Below are positions 34,937 through 43,911 of a DNA stretch of 64,000 nt, piece by piece. The stretch is from JABDLO01 sp035327565 (GTDB taxonomy: Bacteria; Bacteroidota; Bacteroidia; Chitinophagales; Saprospiraceae): positions 1 to 64,000 of the forward strand of contig DAOLDB010000018.1 in the NCBI GenBank assembly GCA_035327565.1. The letters are read 5' to 3'. How positions within the stretch are numbered: position 1 is the stretch's first letter; each line of letters opens with the position of its first letter. The notes under the pieces were generated by a model. The model did no database searches, had not been told where the DNA came from, and was given only the letters and a program-made list of their open reading frames with translations. The translations under genes and the position numbers were made by a program.

Positions 34937-36643
34937 TTACAAATTTTGTTTATTGAGTTGATCTACTGCGTAATGCGCTGCTCTAGCCGTAAAAGCCATA
35001 TAGGTCAATGAAGGATTGACGCAGGATGACGAGGTCATAAAAGCACCATCAGTAACGAATACATTGGGCGCATCCCAAACCTGGTTGAAACCGTTTAATA
35101 CAGATGACCGCGGATCTCTGCCCATTCGGGCTGTACCCATTTCGTGTATGCCGTGTCCCAATTCATGGCCACCGTCTCCCCCTTTGATGTTTTTGGCCCC
35201 AATCGCGTCAAGCATCGAAATGGCTTCGTTGAGCATATCTTTACGCATGGCCAGTTCGTTGGTCTTCAGCCCGGCATCCATATGAAGTACTGGCAAACCC
35301 CAGTGATCCTTTTCATGGGGATCCAGACGAATTGAATTGGAATGATCCGGTAAAACTTCACCAAATGCACCCATTCCGATGGTCCAAAGGCCTTCATGTG
35401 AAAGTTTTTCAACAAAGTCTTTGCCCCAGCCAGCCATTTGCATTCCACGGTTCCAGGTTTGTCGTGAAGCGCTTCCCTGATACCCGAATCCACGCAAATA
35501 ATTCCGTTGATCATTACCGGTATTGGCAAACCTTGGAATATAAAAGCCAGTCGGTCGACGACCATACTCAGAGAAAGTATCAAAACCTTCAATATACCCA
35601 TGGGCTCCTATATTATAGTGATGGTCCATTACATTATGCCCCAGTTGTCCGCTGCTGCTTCCCAATCCCTGCGGCCAGATATCCGTGGCGCTATTCATCA
35701 GTATCCATGTGGAATTGAGCGCTGAAGCGCAAAGAAAAATAATTTTGCTTTTGTAGTGATAGGTTTGATGGGATTCTGTATCCAGGATTTCAACACCAGT
35801 GGCTTTTTTCGAATCTTTGTCATATAGAACCCGGGTAACCAAAGCGTTTACTGCAATAGATAAATTTCCTGTGTCGGCTGCTGCCGGCAAGGTAGAGGAT
35901 TGTGTTGAAAAGTATGCGCCATACTGGCATCCATGCCAGCACCGGTTTCTGAACTGACAGTTTACCCTTCCTTTCATGGGTTCGGTAATATTTGCTACCC
36001 GGCCGATGAAGAGTTTCCGGTTAGTGAATTTTGCTGTTAATTTTTCGGAGGCGTGTCTTTCAACAATATTGAGGTCGAATGGAGGCAGAAACTCCCCATC
36101 AGGAAGAATGTCTAAACCTTCTTTAGATCCGCTAATTCCTGCAAACCTTTCTACATGATCATACCATGGAGCCATGTCGCTATAACGAACCGGCCAATCG
36201 ACACTAACTCCTTCTTTGGCGTTGGCTTCAAAATCCGTTGGAGAAAACCGGTAAGATTGTCTGCCCCAAACGGTGGATCGCCCTCCCAGCCGGTAAACTC
36301 TCACCCATCGGAATGGTTGACTCTCAGTATATTTCCCTTCCTTTGATTCATCGACCCATGAATCCATGATGGTTTCGTTAAACATCCAACCGGTAATATC
36401 CGATTTGGAGCCTCCTGAAGCAATGGGAGCTTTCCCACGGTAAGGATATTCATGAATACTTCGATCATCATAGTCTCGGATATGCCTGTAGTCACCTCCT
36501 CTTTCGAGCATTAGTACTTTAAGTCCTTTTTCCGTTAGTTCTTTTGCTGCCCAACCTCCGGATATTCCTGACCCGACAACGATGGCATCATAGGTAATTT
36601 CTTTGTCCGCCCGGTTGTTGATGTTAATATACAGTTCGCTCAT
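34937..36643 (-). CDS. GMC-family oxidoreductase
   Basis: 568 residues. FAD Rossmann motif VVGSGISGGWAAKEL at about 22-36, the RLGGRSTVWGRQSYRFSP segment (FAD-contacting), and a C-terminal GMC_oxred_C region with MGTARMGRDPRSSVLNGFNQ and NPSLTYMAFTARAA. Members oxidise sugars or sugar acids, often gluconate or sorbosone-like substrates. It has no signal of its own; the small-subunit partner carries a Tat-like signal, so the pair could be exported together by hitch-hiking, as known for related dehydrogenases. No cytochrome subunit gene is adjacent. Confidence 0.9.
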   Translation of the reverse strand: MSELYININNRADKEITYDAIVVGSGISGGWAAKELTEKGLKVLMLERGGDYRHIRDYDDRSIHEYPYRGKAPIASGGSKSDITGWMFNETIMDSWVDESKEGKYTESQPFRWVRVYRLGGRSTVWGRQSYRFSPTDFEANAKEGVSVDWPVRYSDMAPWYDHVERFAGISGSKEGLDILPDGEFLPPFDLNIVERHASEKLTAKFTNRKLFIGRVANITEPMKGRVNCQFRNRCWHGCQYGAYFSTQSSTLPAAADTGNLSIAVNALVTRVLYDKDSKKATGVEILDTESHQTYHYKSKIIFLCASALNSTWILMNSATDIWPQGLGSSSGQLGHNVMDHHYNIGAHGYIEGFDTFSEYGRRPTGFYIPRFANTGNDQRNYLRGFGYQGSASRQTWNRGMQMAGWGKDFVEKLSHEGLWTIGMGAFGEVLPDHSNSIRLDPHEKDHWGLPVLHMDAGLKTNELAMRKDMLNEAISMLDAIGAKNIKGGDGGHELGHGIHEMGTARMGRDPRSSVLNGFNQVWDAPNVFVTDGAFMTSSSCVNPSLTYMAFTARAAHYAVDQLNKQNL

Positions 36644-36677
36644 TGGTTTTTCATTGAATAAAGTAATACTTACATAT

Positions 36678-36685
36678 CAAAGCTA
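36678..36685 (-). promoter_or_regulatory. -7 element of the GMC operon
   Basis: TAGCTTTG on the minus strand matches TAnnTTTG, 35 bases before the ATG at 36643. No TTG occurs at the expected spacing upstream, so the -33 box is uncertain. Confidence 0.45.
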
Positions 36686-37568
36686 CTTAAATTTCATGGA
36701 TGCTAATCCTAATGAAATATATTTGTAACGTTCACATATATTTAAGTCCTCTTTGATATAATTTGTTATCGTAATGCAATCAGTGCAAAAACCTGTATAA
36801 TGGATTCTACGTTCAAGATACTTAAAACTGTCATTAGTAAGATATGGTATGAATGAAATCAATCACTATTATTTACCATTAAAGCATGTGTTTTGATGTA
36901 TGAGTTTTTACTTTGTGTGTCGATTTGGTCATACTTGGGCAGCAAGGTCAAATATGTATCTGTCTAATGGACATACAGTTACCGACATTTGGAATCTTTA
37001 CGATTTGGAATGTTTTTGTATGTGTAAGGCCACAATATAAAAGGTCTTTCGCCAGTCAATAAATTTTTAATTTACAAAAGCAGATTACTTTTAATTATCA
37101 TTGATTGTGGGGTTGCTCTTTGTTTTTCCTTGTTATTTTTAGTGATTTGGAAATTTGCACCGATAATATATGTCAATAAACTTCAGATGCTTCCCAAGGA
37201 TAACTATGTATTTATCCCTGTTTTACTTTTGGTAACAGGGATGGACAATAATCGAAGCAGAAAGCGACCTTTATTGCAATTCATTTTTTGAATGTATTGA
37301 CTTTCAATTATTAATATCCTATTGAAGAATCAAATGAAAAATCAACTACTTCTGGATTTTTTCCGGTATTAAATCTGCTCATATAGTTTTCACATAAGAA
37401 AAATGGATATTTAAATCCTTAAATTTTTTGAATGATATGAAATAAAAACCTGTCATATTCATATCCATGATCCATTTTGACTCATTATGATTGATTTTGA
37501 TCCATTTTATTGATGGGTAAATGATTATTTTTACGCTGCATAATTGTTATAGATCGCCAAAAAGGTGA
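36686..37568. other. 880-bp non-coding region with one hairpin and a spaced direct repeat
   Basis: No convincing gene on either strand. ATCCCTGTT (37214-37222)/AACAGGGAT (37234-37242) makes a 9-base stem with an 11-base loop but no U-run. GATCCATTTT occurs at 37469-37478 and again at 37499-37508, exactly 30 bases apart, just upstream of a decayed lipoprotein-like gene. The region is AT-rich and probably relic sequence. Confidence 0.5.
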
Positions 37569-37925
37569 AAGAAAAACCTGCTTAGGAAGTCATTTATTTT
37601 ATGTGCATTTGTGATGGGTATAACAGGTATGAATTTATGTCATACCCACTATGAAAGCCTGAAATACTCAGCAGAACAATTTAAGAATTATGCTTTAGAT
37701 GCAGGAATGTAGGACAGAATCGAATCTGAAGATATCCAAACATAAGATGCAGAATTGATTCAATGGGATGAAATTACTAAGGAAGAATGGGATTGCCGGA
37801 ATTTTACAAGCCAACAAACAGACCTATGTTTGTTTTATCAATATGGTCACAGGTTTTTGGTACTTATGAAAATAAAAGGATCAGGGAAGAGAACTATGCC
37901 GTCTTGCTTCCCAATTCCTTTATAA
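37569..37925 (+). pseudogene. decayed paralogue (copy 1) of the 38712 lipoprotein
   Basis: One frame reads KKNLLRKSFILCAFVMGITG, then CHTHYESLKYSAEQFKNYAL, DAGM, TAG (37710-37712), DRIESEDIQT, TAA (37743-37745), DAELIQWDEITKEEWD. It aligns with the intact gene (Cys, x, MFKQMAIDAGVYERLE, INWENAKPEDFEAW), including the lipobox Cys, but has two internal stops and no start codon. The part after residue ~80 no longer matches. Identity is low, so the split is older than that of copy 3. Confidence 0.75.
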
Positions 37926-38181
37926 CTTCACGCATTCGATTCTATGAACCATTTTGGTTTGTTTTGATCTAAAATGAACCATCAGTATATATGAAAAGAC
38001 TTTAAATTCGCAAAATATCTTGAGTGAAAATACATTGGACAGAATCAATCCAAAATGGCTCAAGTGCGCATAGGGTGTTAAAAGGTAATGTTATCCTCCT
38101 CAGGTATCATTCACTCCGGAAATACAGGGATTGCCGAAAACCTGAAATAGAGTAGGTGTTAAATTTATAATATTTTGTAAA

Positions 38182-38679
38182 ATGAAAAAGGTATTATTAT
38201 TGTCAATGTGTCTTTTAATTTTTCCACTTCTTGGTTCTGGAAGTAAAGTGCACCTATGTCCTGAATGTTGGGGCAATAATTGTAATTACTGTATAACACC
38301 TTCCATTCAGGGACCTGAGCCAGAAAGACCAATATATGGAAATTCAAATTATCCTAAAATTTGTCAGGAATCACTAAAATTGAGATGGAGTTTTGACTTG
38401 TTACCAAGTTTTAATTCGATTGGATTATTTATCCTCACGAGATCGTCCGCTTCATCTTCGTCACAAGGTTCTGTAAGACATCTTCCAGGAAGTGGGAATT
38501 TTATGCCTATGTCAAAAGTAAAGTTAGATGGGTTTGGATATGCTTCTGATGATTTAAGTGTAGTGGGTTATTTCTGGATAGAATTGGAATTGTATGGAAG
38601 ATTACTTGGCTTTTCTTCAATGATAACTCTAACATCATCTATGCAGTTTACAAAATCTTTTCCAAGTACGTGTTGTTAA
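38182..38679 (+). CDS. secreted hypothetical protein
   Basis: 165 residues with a strong signal peptide (MKKVLLLSMCLLIFPLLGSG). The mature N-terminus has a compact cysteine cluster (C-x2-C-x5-C-x2-C, in CPECWGNNCNYC), a possible zinc or disulfide knot, and the protein ends in CC. The remainder is strand-rich with a serine stretch (SSASSSSQ). No family recognised. It lies between two members of the small-lipoprotein family, with the intact one starting 33 bases downstream, so it may share their transcript and possibly their function. Confidence 0.6.
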   Translation: MKKVLLLSMCLLIFPLLGSGSKVHLCPECWGNNCNYCITPSIQGPEPERPIYGNSNYPKICQESLKLRWSFDLLPSFNSIGLFILTRSSASSSSQGSVRHLPGSGNFMPMSKVKLDGFGYASDDLSVVGYFWIELELYGRLLGFSSMITLTSSMQFTKSFPSTCC

Positions 38680-38711
38680 TTGATTTAATAAAATTTTCAA
38701 AATTAATAAAT

Positions 38712-39137
38712 ATGAAAAATTTTAATTTCTATAGTTTGAAATGTATTTTCTTCGGGTTTATATTTCTCATTTCCTGCAAATCTGATCACAATAATGTAAC
38801 TTATGATGCAAATATGTTTAAGCAAATGGCTATCGATGCAGGTGTTTATGAAAGGCTTGAATTTGATGATCCGGATGGACTGGATTCAGAAAGTATCAAT
38901 TGGGAAAATGCCAAACCAGAAGATTTTGAGGCCTGGAAAAATTTTATAGAGTTGGCTCGTGCAGGCATTGCAAGTGAACAAAGAAATAAGGAAGAATTTG
39001 ACTATGTAACTTCCATTTTTGATGAATTTGAAAAAGAAAAGGAAGGACTTACCCGTGACGAACTAATGAAACTTTTTAGAAAATATAACCATAAATATCC
39101 AAAGTATTTTCACTTAGCGGGTAATCCCCAAGAATGA
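38712..39137 (+). CDS. small lipoprotein, intact member of a locally triplicated family
   Basis: 141 residues from the ATG at 38712; an upstream in-frame ATG at 38670 would overlap the preceding gene and push the signal peptide away from the N-terminus. Signal peptide with lipobox IFLISC (Cys about residue 22). The mature part is acidic and helical, with AIDAGVYERLEFDDPDGLDS, INWENAKPEDFEAWKNFIEL, ARAGIASEQ and a C-terminal RDELMKLFRKYNHKYPKYF motif. Unknown family. Two broken copies flank it at 37569 and 39831, so the family expanded by local duplication and then decayed. A strong terminator follows. Confidence 0.65.
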   Translation: MKNFNFYSLKCIFFGFIFLISCKSDHNNVTYDANMFKQMAIDAGVYERLEFDDPDGLDSESINWENAKPEDFEAWKNFIELARAGIASEQRNKEEFDYVTSIFDEFEKEKEGLTRDELMKLFRKYNHKYPKYFHLAGNPQE

Positions 39138-39262
39138 AATTTTATAAAGCTTGAATAAACCGAATCACGCTTTTTATAATTCATGGATATATTTAAAGAA
39201 GTAAAGCGATTGAGAATCATGTAGGTATTTTAATATCCACATATGTATATTTTCATAAGCAA

Positions 39263-39302
39263 AAAAGCAGGGTTTTAGCACTTAGTCTAAAACCCTGCTT
39301 TT
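39263..39302. terminator. bidirectional 16-bp-stem terminator
   Basis: AAAAGCAGGGTTTTAG (39263-39278) and CTAAAACCCTGCTTTT (39287-39302) are perfectly complementary around CACTTAGT. A-runs and T-runs at both edges allow termination on either strand. It lies 125 bases after the lipoprotein stop and just beyond the end of the minus-strand fragment at 39344. Confidence 0.9.
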
Positions 39303-39343
39303 AAGCAATACATTTTATCACTTACACAGGATGAGGTAAATAA

Positions 39344-39550
39344 TTAGAATGGCTTAAACTCAGTTTCAATGAAAACAACACCTAAAAAATGCACATATTT
39401 TCCAATGGGTATCAGCCAGACTCCAGATATAAAGCCCAATACTTTATTGCATATGGTATGATCCTGGGTTTCTGAAGTTATTTTTTTGAGTTTTAGTATG
39501 ATATTTTTTTCATCATTGCAATCATTTTTTATTATAGGACATATTATACT
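39344..39550 (-). pseudogene. fragment of a membrane or secreted protein gene
   Basis: 69 codons open on the minus strand without ATG, ending in TAA. The C-terminal part reads NKVLGFISGVWLIPIGKYVH then FLGVVFIETEFKPF, which is protein-like and weakly resembles the end of the 38182 protein (VVGYFWIELELYGRLLGF); the resemblance is suggestive only. It ends 42 bases before the terminator at 39263-39302, consistent with a formerly transcribed gene. The 5' end is missing. Confidence 0.4.
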
Positions 39551-39830
39551 TTACTATCATGTTCAAGCACATGGGGTTATTTCACCTTACAAGAATGAGG
39601 ATTTAAAAAATTTATCATAAATAAAGTGGTAGGGTTCATGCTTATTTGTTGCATATATCGTATCGATATTCAACCTGGTGGAAAAATTGGAATGTTAATG
39701 ATCTGCAGCACTTAACTTCAAAACATGGAGCATGATGAAAAGTACTCAGTAAATTCTGAATGGATACCTGCAATGGGCGATTTTCCTGTTACTTTTTTAT
39801 TAATCAAGCCTTCATGAGCAGCCCAATGAT

Positions 39831-40079
39831 GAAAACACTTTAAATCAAATTGTCATTGATGCAGGTGTCAATGTCAGGCTTGAATTTGATATTCCGGATG
39901 GATTGGATTCAAGAAGTATCCACAGGGAAAATGCCAAGCCTGAAGATTTTCAGGTTTGGAAAAATTTTGTAAAATTGGCCCGTGCAGGTATTGCAAGTGA
40001 ACAGGGAAACAATGAAGAATTTGAAGAAGTAACTTCCATGGTAATATTCCGATTTATCTACAGAACCAAATATTTCTGA
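39831..40079 (+). pseudogene. truncated paralogue (copy 3) of the 38712 lipoprotein
   Basis: The frame reads ENTLNQIVIDAGVNVRLEFD, IPDGLDSRSIHRENAKPEDF, QVWKNFVKLARAGIASEQGN, NEEFEEVTSM, closely matching residues ~31-100 of the intact protein at high identity, also at DNA level. Upstream in the same frame a signal-like AIFLLLFY is cut by TAA (39801-39803). After VTSM the match ends and a TGA closes the frame at 40079, so the C-terminal 40 residues are lost. No start codon remains. Confidence 0.85.
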
Positions 40080-40182
40080 TTCTGCATAGTTACGTTGATC
40101 AAATTATTAAAAGTCAACCGGAATGATTTATATATCCCATCAGCCTTTTAACATTTAAACATGCCACCAACCAATTAAAGAT

Positions 40183-40404
40183 CTATCCTCCATTCTGATT
40201 CGCTGATTTAACATAGTTTTCCTGGAAACCATTGACAAATACATTTACAATTGTGATTTGATCATGATAATTCAATAATCCAGGAGGTAGCCTGACTCCT
40301 GCTTCTTTTAGTTTCCTGTACAAAGTACTCTTGCTTACCCCTATAATAGAGGCTATTTCTTTCCTTGTCATCGCAATTTTCGGCTCAAAGATTTTCGGGT
40401 TCAT
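40183..40404 (-). CDS. small helix-turn-helix DNA-binding protein
   Basis: 73 residues. Residues about 12-36 (MTRKEIASIIGVSKSTLYRK) form a clear HTH with the pattern of resolvase/excisionase or small Bacteroidota regulators, followed by LKEAGVRLPPGLL and a short helix rich in aliphatic residues. The C-terminus is polar. It may repress itself: a 9-base inverted repeat touches its start region. It sits at the edge of the decayed lipoprotein cluster but no recombinase is nearby, so a mobile-element role is unsupported. A downstream ATG (codon 12) would also encode the HTH. Confidence 0.65.
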   Translation of the reverse strand: MNPKIFEPKIAMTRKEIASIIGVSKSTLYRKLKEAGVRLPPGLLNYHDQITIVNVFVNGFQENYVKSANQNGG

Positions 40405-40447
40405 AACTATCTATTTTTTGATGCACAAATAATTCTCATAGATAGTT
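40405..40447. repeat. inverted repeat AACTATCTA/TAGATAGTT at the HTH gene start
   Basis: Perfect 9-base arms at 40405-40413 and 40439-40447, immediately upstream of the HTH gene ATG (40404). It could be an autoregulatory operator or a 5'-UTR hairpin. An ATTATTTG resembling the -7 element lies between the arms on the minus strand. Confidence 0.45.
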
Positions 40448-40541
40448 TAACCTAAATGTATAATTATTTACCCTTTTGAGCAAGGAAATATAAAATTTTA
40501 ACATTTCAAACCTGATTATAAATGGTTATTTATCTTATAAT

Positions 40542-40577
40542 GGGGTATGCTAATCATTAAAATACCCCAATTTTTTT
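40542..40577 (+). terminator. orphan Rho-independent terminator
   Basis: GGGGTAT (40542-40548) and ATACCCC (40562-40568) form a 7-base stem, followed by AA and seven T on the + strand. There is no + strand gene between the copy 3 pseudogene (40079) and here, so the matching transcript is unknown. The rest of 40448-40738 contains no gene. Confidence 0.65.
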
Positions 40578-40738
40578 CCAACGGTTTAAATCTTGTTTAC
40601 ATAATGTAAATAGAGTTCGGGAGACCCTTTGCATAAATCAGATAAAGATCTGATACAGAAATCCTTTGGAAATTGTACCTATGTGTGTGAAAGGAATAAT
40701 TACCACGGTATTTGAATCATTATATATTCTAGAGTAAG

Positions 40739-40768
40739 TTGAATTATTATGAAAGTGACTTAGATTTG
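40739..40768 (+). promoter_or_regulatory. promoter of the alpha/beta hydrolase gene
   Basis: TTG at 40739-40741 and TAGATTTG at 40761-40768 with a 19-base spacer fit the Bacteroidota consensus; transcription would start about 36 bases before the ATG at 40811. Confidence 0.65.
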
Positions 40769-40810
40769 GAATACATCATTTTGTTGACCTGATAGTTAAT
40801 AAATTAAGGG

Positions 40811-41761
40811 ATGAAAAAATTATTTTTCTGGATCTCTGTAATCATATTGTGCCTTTTAATCATTTACCACTGGCCGGTTACTCAGAGCAATTTTGAATCA
40901 ATTTATATTCATGTTTCACCCAAAGAGCGGTATTCACTTCGGGATTTCAGAGAAAAGCATCCTGTAGCTCATATTAAAGTGGATGGTAGAAAATGGGAAT
41001 ATATTTCTCTCGGGGAAGGAGAGCAAACCTTTTTATTTCTTCATGGGATGACCGGAGCATATGACATTTGGTGGCAGATATTAGAGCCGCTTTCCAAACA
41101 ATTCCGGGTGATGAGTCTAACATATCCTCCAGTCAAGTCATTGGAATCCTATGGTAATGGAATTGTAGCTGTTTTGGATGCCGAGAAAGTTGATAAGGCC
41201 ATTGTTGTGGGAACCTCGTTAGGAGGGTATCTGACCCAATATCTTCTGACCCATCATCCGGATCGACTCGAGGGGATGGTGCTGAGCAATACGTTTCCAC
41301 CCAATGACATGCTAATAAAGAAAAACCGTAATCTGATCCGAATCCTGCCGTTTCTTCCCAATTGGCTCATCATGAAGGGCTTTCGTCAAAATTTTTCTGA
41401 GATTCAATATCCTGCCTCAGGTTATTCAGAAATGGTTTTGGCCTACTTAAACGAACAAGCATCTGGTCGAATGAACAAACCACAGGTGATGCGCCGTGCA
41501 AAAGCAGTCGTTCAGTTTTTTGACCTTCCCAAAAGTGATGTGATTTCCATTCCTGTTCTGATTGTAGAATCTGCGAATGACCCTTTAGTGGATTCTCATT
41601 TACGAGAGCAATTGAAAACTTTCTATCCTCATGCCCAAATTTACACCTTTACAGACGCAGGCCATTTTCCTTATATCAATGAATCAAAGACCTATCTTGA
41701 GGTGTTGTTGGGTTTTTTAGAAAAAGGCTTAGGAGATGGGAAGCAAAGAATAAAACAGTGA
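40811..41761 (+). CDS. alpha/beta hydrolase
   Basis: 316 residues. An N-terminal hydrophobic helix (about 4-20, FFWISVIILCLLIIYHW) anchors or exports it. The nucleophile elbow is GTSLGGYL, the oxyanion HG is in FLFLHGMTGAYD, the acid is the Asp in ESANDPLVD, and the His is in DAGHFPYINE, so the triad is complete. The family covers esterases, lipases and C-C hydrolases; the substrate is not predictable. A good promoter stands immediately upstream and no operon partner follows. Confidence 0.85.
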   Translation: MKKLFFWISVIILCLLIIYHWPVTQSNFESIYIHVSPKERYSLRDFREKHPVAHIKVDGRKWEYISLGEGEQTFLFLHGMTGAYDIWWQILEPLSKQFRVMSLTYPPVKSLESYGNGIVAVLDAEKVDKAIVVGTSLGGYLTQYLLTHHPDRLEGMVLSNTFPPNDMLIKKNRNLIRILPFLPNWLIMKGFRQNFSEIQYPASGYSEMVLAYLNEQASGRMNKPQVMRRAKAVVQFFDLPKSDVISIPVLIVESANDPLVDSHLREQLKTFYPHAQIYTFTDAGHFPYINESKTYLEVLLGFLEKGLGDGKQRIKQ

Positions 41762-41849
41762 TTTTTCTATTTAGAAAGACCTTAGCCATCATTACACCTT
41801 TTCTTCAACTGCATAGAACGCAAAGGGAAGCGATTATATCCTGTATGAT

Positions 41850-43124
41850 TTAAACTCCATGGTCGTCTTCATTAGATTCTTCAGTGAACGGTAATTCCAA
41901 AGACTTTACCGGTTGAATGGCATTTCCTGCAATACCTTTGACCGATGCATACATGTCAATGGTATTGGTGATGACTTTATCGATTTGTTTTTCACGTTCT
42001 TTCCAAATTCGTTGCATTGACCTTTTTTCACTATCCAAAGAACTCTTCATGGATGAAAATCCCTCAACGATCGCCTCCACCTGCATTCGGAAAGTAGTGC
42101 TGGTTAAATAATCGTATAACATGTGCATTTTATCTCCTTTGTTTTCCTGAGCGCTGATGGCTGTGCTCAATTGAATGATGGATTCGCGCAATACAGAACA
42201 CAAACCTTTAAACTCATGAAAGGTACATATCCAGATTCCTTCATAAAGAGTCATGCGTTCGTATCCTGGAGGCAACACTTCTGTAACAATTACTCCGATA
42301 TCGGCCCCTTTATCCCGCATGTCATTTTTTAGCTTTTCAACCCATGAATGTTGAAACTCTTTTGTTCTCTTACTTTCAAAATAAATCTTACCACAATTTT
42401 GCCGAATACGAGTATTGACAATTTGGATACAATCGCCCCCTCGTGCTCCTTTTTTTATTTCTTCAATATGATCCAAAGGAAATTGAACCATAAGCCATTC
42501 TTCAATAGCGAGTTCCTGAACTTCTCCCTGTAATTGGATGGAACCCTGATCCTGCTTTCGTTTCATTTCTTCGGTGAGCTTCTTTTGATCGTCCAACTGC
42601 TTTTGCAATTCTCTGATTTGCATTTCACTCTTCTCTGCTTCTGACCGCTTCCACTTTTCTTTTTCCAATTCAAGTTGCTTACTCAGCTTTTTTTCGGCTT
42701 CCGCTTCGATGACAAATTTTAATTCATCTTTTTCTCTTTTGAGTTTTTCTAACTCAGCCAATGTTTTGTAGAAATCCTGTAATTTGCCTGATTTCTCTGA
42801 AAGTTCTTTTTGGAGCACCGTTACTTTTTCCCTTTGCTCTTCTTCTATTTTTTGCCGGGTTACCGCTTCTCTACGGTTTAATTCTTCCTTTAATTGTTTT
42901 TCCAGCCTCTCTTGAAAAAGCAGATTTTCCTGTTTTTTCTTTCTTTCAAATTCATCACGCTCTTTCTGCAACTCGGTTTGTTGAGCTTCAAACTGTTTTC
43001 GGTCTTTTGTCAACTCCAATTGATATTTCTTTTTGATCTCTCCTTCCAGTTGTTGTGCCAGGATATCTTGTACGTCGATAGAAGTACCACAATGGGGGCA
43101 ATTGATTTGAGTTTTGTGTTGCAT
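41850..43124 (-). CDS. DUF2130 domain protein
   Basis: 424 residues. Residues 1-20 have a C-P-H-C zinc-like motif (NCPHCGTSIDVQD). A long coiled coil (about 30-200, rich in K/E/Q with heptads) follows, and then the DUF2130 core (IEEIKKGARGGDCIQIVNTR, KIYFESKRTKEFQHSWVEKL, DIGVIVTEVLPPG), which resembles a restriction-endonuclease-like fold. Proposed but unproven as a nuclease-related or DNA-handling protein. Stands alone between unlike genes on the other strand. Confidence 0.88.
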   Translation of the reverse strand: MQHKTQINCPHCGTSIDVQDILAQQLEGEIKKKYQLELTKDRKQFEAQQTELQKERDEFERKKKQENLLFQERLEKQLKEELNRREAVTRQKIEEEQREKVTVLQKELSEKSGKLQDFYKTLAELEKLKREKDELKFVIEAEAEKKLSKQLELEKEKWKRSEAEKSEMQIRELQKQLDDQKKLTEEMKRKQDQGSIQLQGEVQELAIEEWLMVQFPLDHIEEIKKGARGGDCIQIVNTRIRQNCGKIYFESKRTKEFQHSWVEKLKNDMRDKGADIGVIVTEVLPPGYERMTLYEGIWICTFHEFKGLCSVLRESIIQLSTAISAQENKGDKMHMLYDYLTSTTFRMQVEAIVEGFSSMKSSLDSEKRSMQRIWKEREKQIDKVITNTIDMYASVKGIAGNAIQPVKSLELPFTEESNEDDHGV

Positions 43125-43344
43125 AGCTTATTTTTACAAAATGATTCGGTTGATTGATTAAAATTAATAGAAACAGGCTGCTTTTGTAAATTAATAATTC
43201 AAATTCAACCTATAATGATACATTTTTCATTTTATTTTTAAATGAATGTATACGTTTTACAACCAAGACAATCATTTTTCCGTCTTGAAAACTGAATGTA
43301 GATTAAACGATTGAAAGATTGGAAATAAAATTCCGAATGAAAAA

Positions 43345-43911
43345 ATGAAAATTATTTCAATACATAAGGAGACTGAAGATTTGATTGATGAAGCTTTGAA
43401 GGGCAATAGGATTGTTTATCAACAGTTATACCAGCTGTATTCGCCGGGAATTCTATCAATATGTCGTCAGTATATGGGTGATTTTCACAGGGCGGAGGAT
43501 ATGATGGTACAGGTTTTCGTCAAGGCATTTGAGCATTTAAAATCTTACCGTAGAGAGGGCAGTTTCAGGGCCTGGTTGCGAAGGATAGCTGTAAACGAAT
43601 GTATTTCTCAACTCCGTTGCAATAATCTACTCATTTTTGATGACAGGCCTATGGATTTGGAAACGGAGCCCATTTCAGCAGACAGTCATCTTCATCTGGA
43701 GGATATTCAGGCAATGATAGATGAGTTGCCGGAAGGTTGCAGGACAGTATTCAATCTTTATGCTATTGAAGGGTATAAGCATCATGAAATATCTGAAATG
43801 CTTCGAATTACCCCTGGCACTTCTAAATCCCAACTTGCTTATGCGAGAAAACTTTTACAAACAAAAATTAAACAATTAAATTCAGAATATCATGGCAAGA
43901 TCTCCATTTGA
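43345..43911 (+). CDS. ECF-type RNA polymerase sigma factor
   Basis: 188 residues. Region 2 includes YQQLYQLYSPGILSICRQYM and AEDMMVQVFVKAFEHLKSYR, region 4 includes YAIEGYKHHEISEMLRITPG and TSKSQLAYARKLL, the typical sigma-70 ECF arrangement. It is followed by a gene that overlaps its end by 20 bases and encodes a membrane protein with one helix, the usual anti-sigma arrangement in Bacteroidota. The regulated promoters are not known; the secreted barrel gene at 44807 may be a target. Confidence 0.92.
   Translation: MKIISIHKETEDLIDEALKGNRIVYQQLYQLYSPGILSICRQYMGDFHRAEDMMVQVFVKAFEHLKSYRREGSFRAWLRRIAVNECISQLRCNNLLIFDDRPMDLETEPISADSHLHLEDIQAMIDELPEGCRTVFNLYAIEGYKHHEISEMLRITPGTSKSQLAYARKLLQTKIKQLNSEYHGKISI

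Noticed and set aside
37214..37242. Hairpin as a terminator
   Set aside because: No U-run on either strand and no gene ends nearby.
37569..40404. Insertion sequence or integrative element explaining the decayed cluster
   Set aside because: No transposase, integrase, terminal inverted repeats or target duplications are visible; only a small HTH gene is present.
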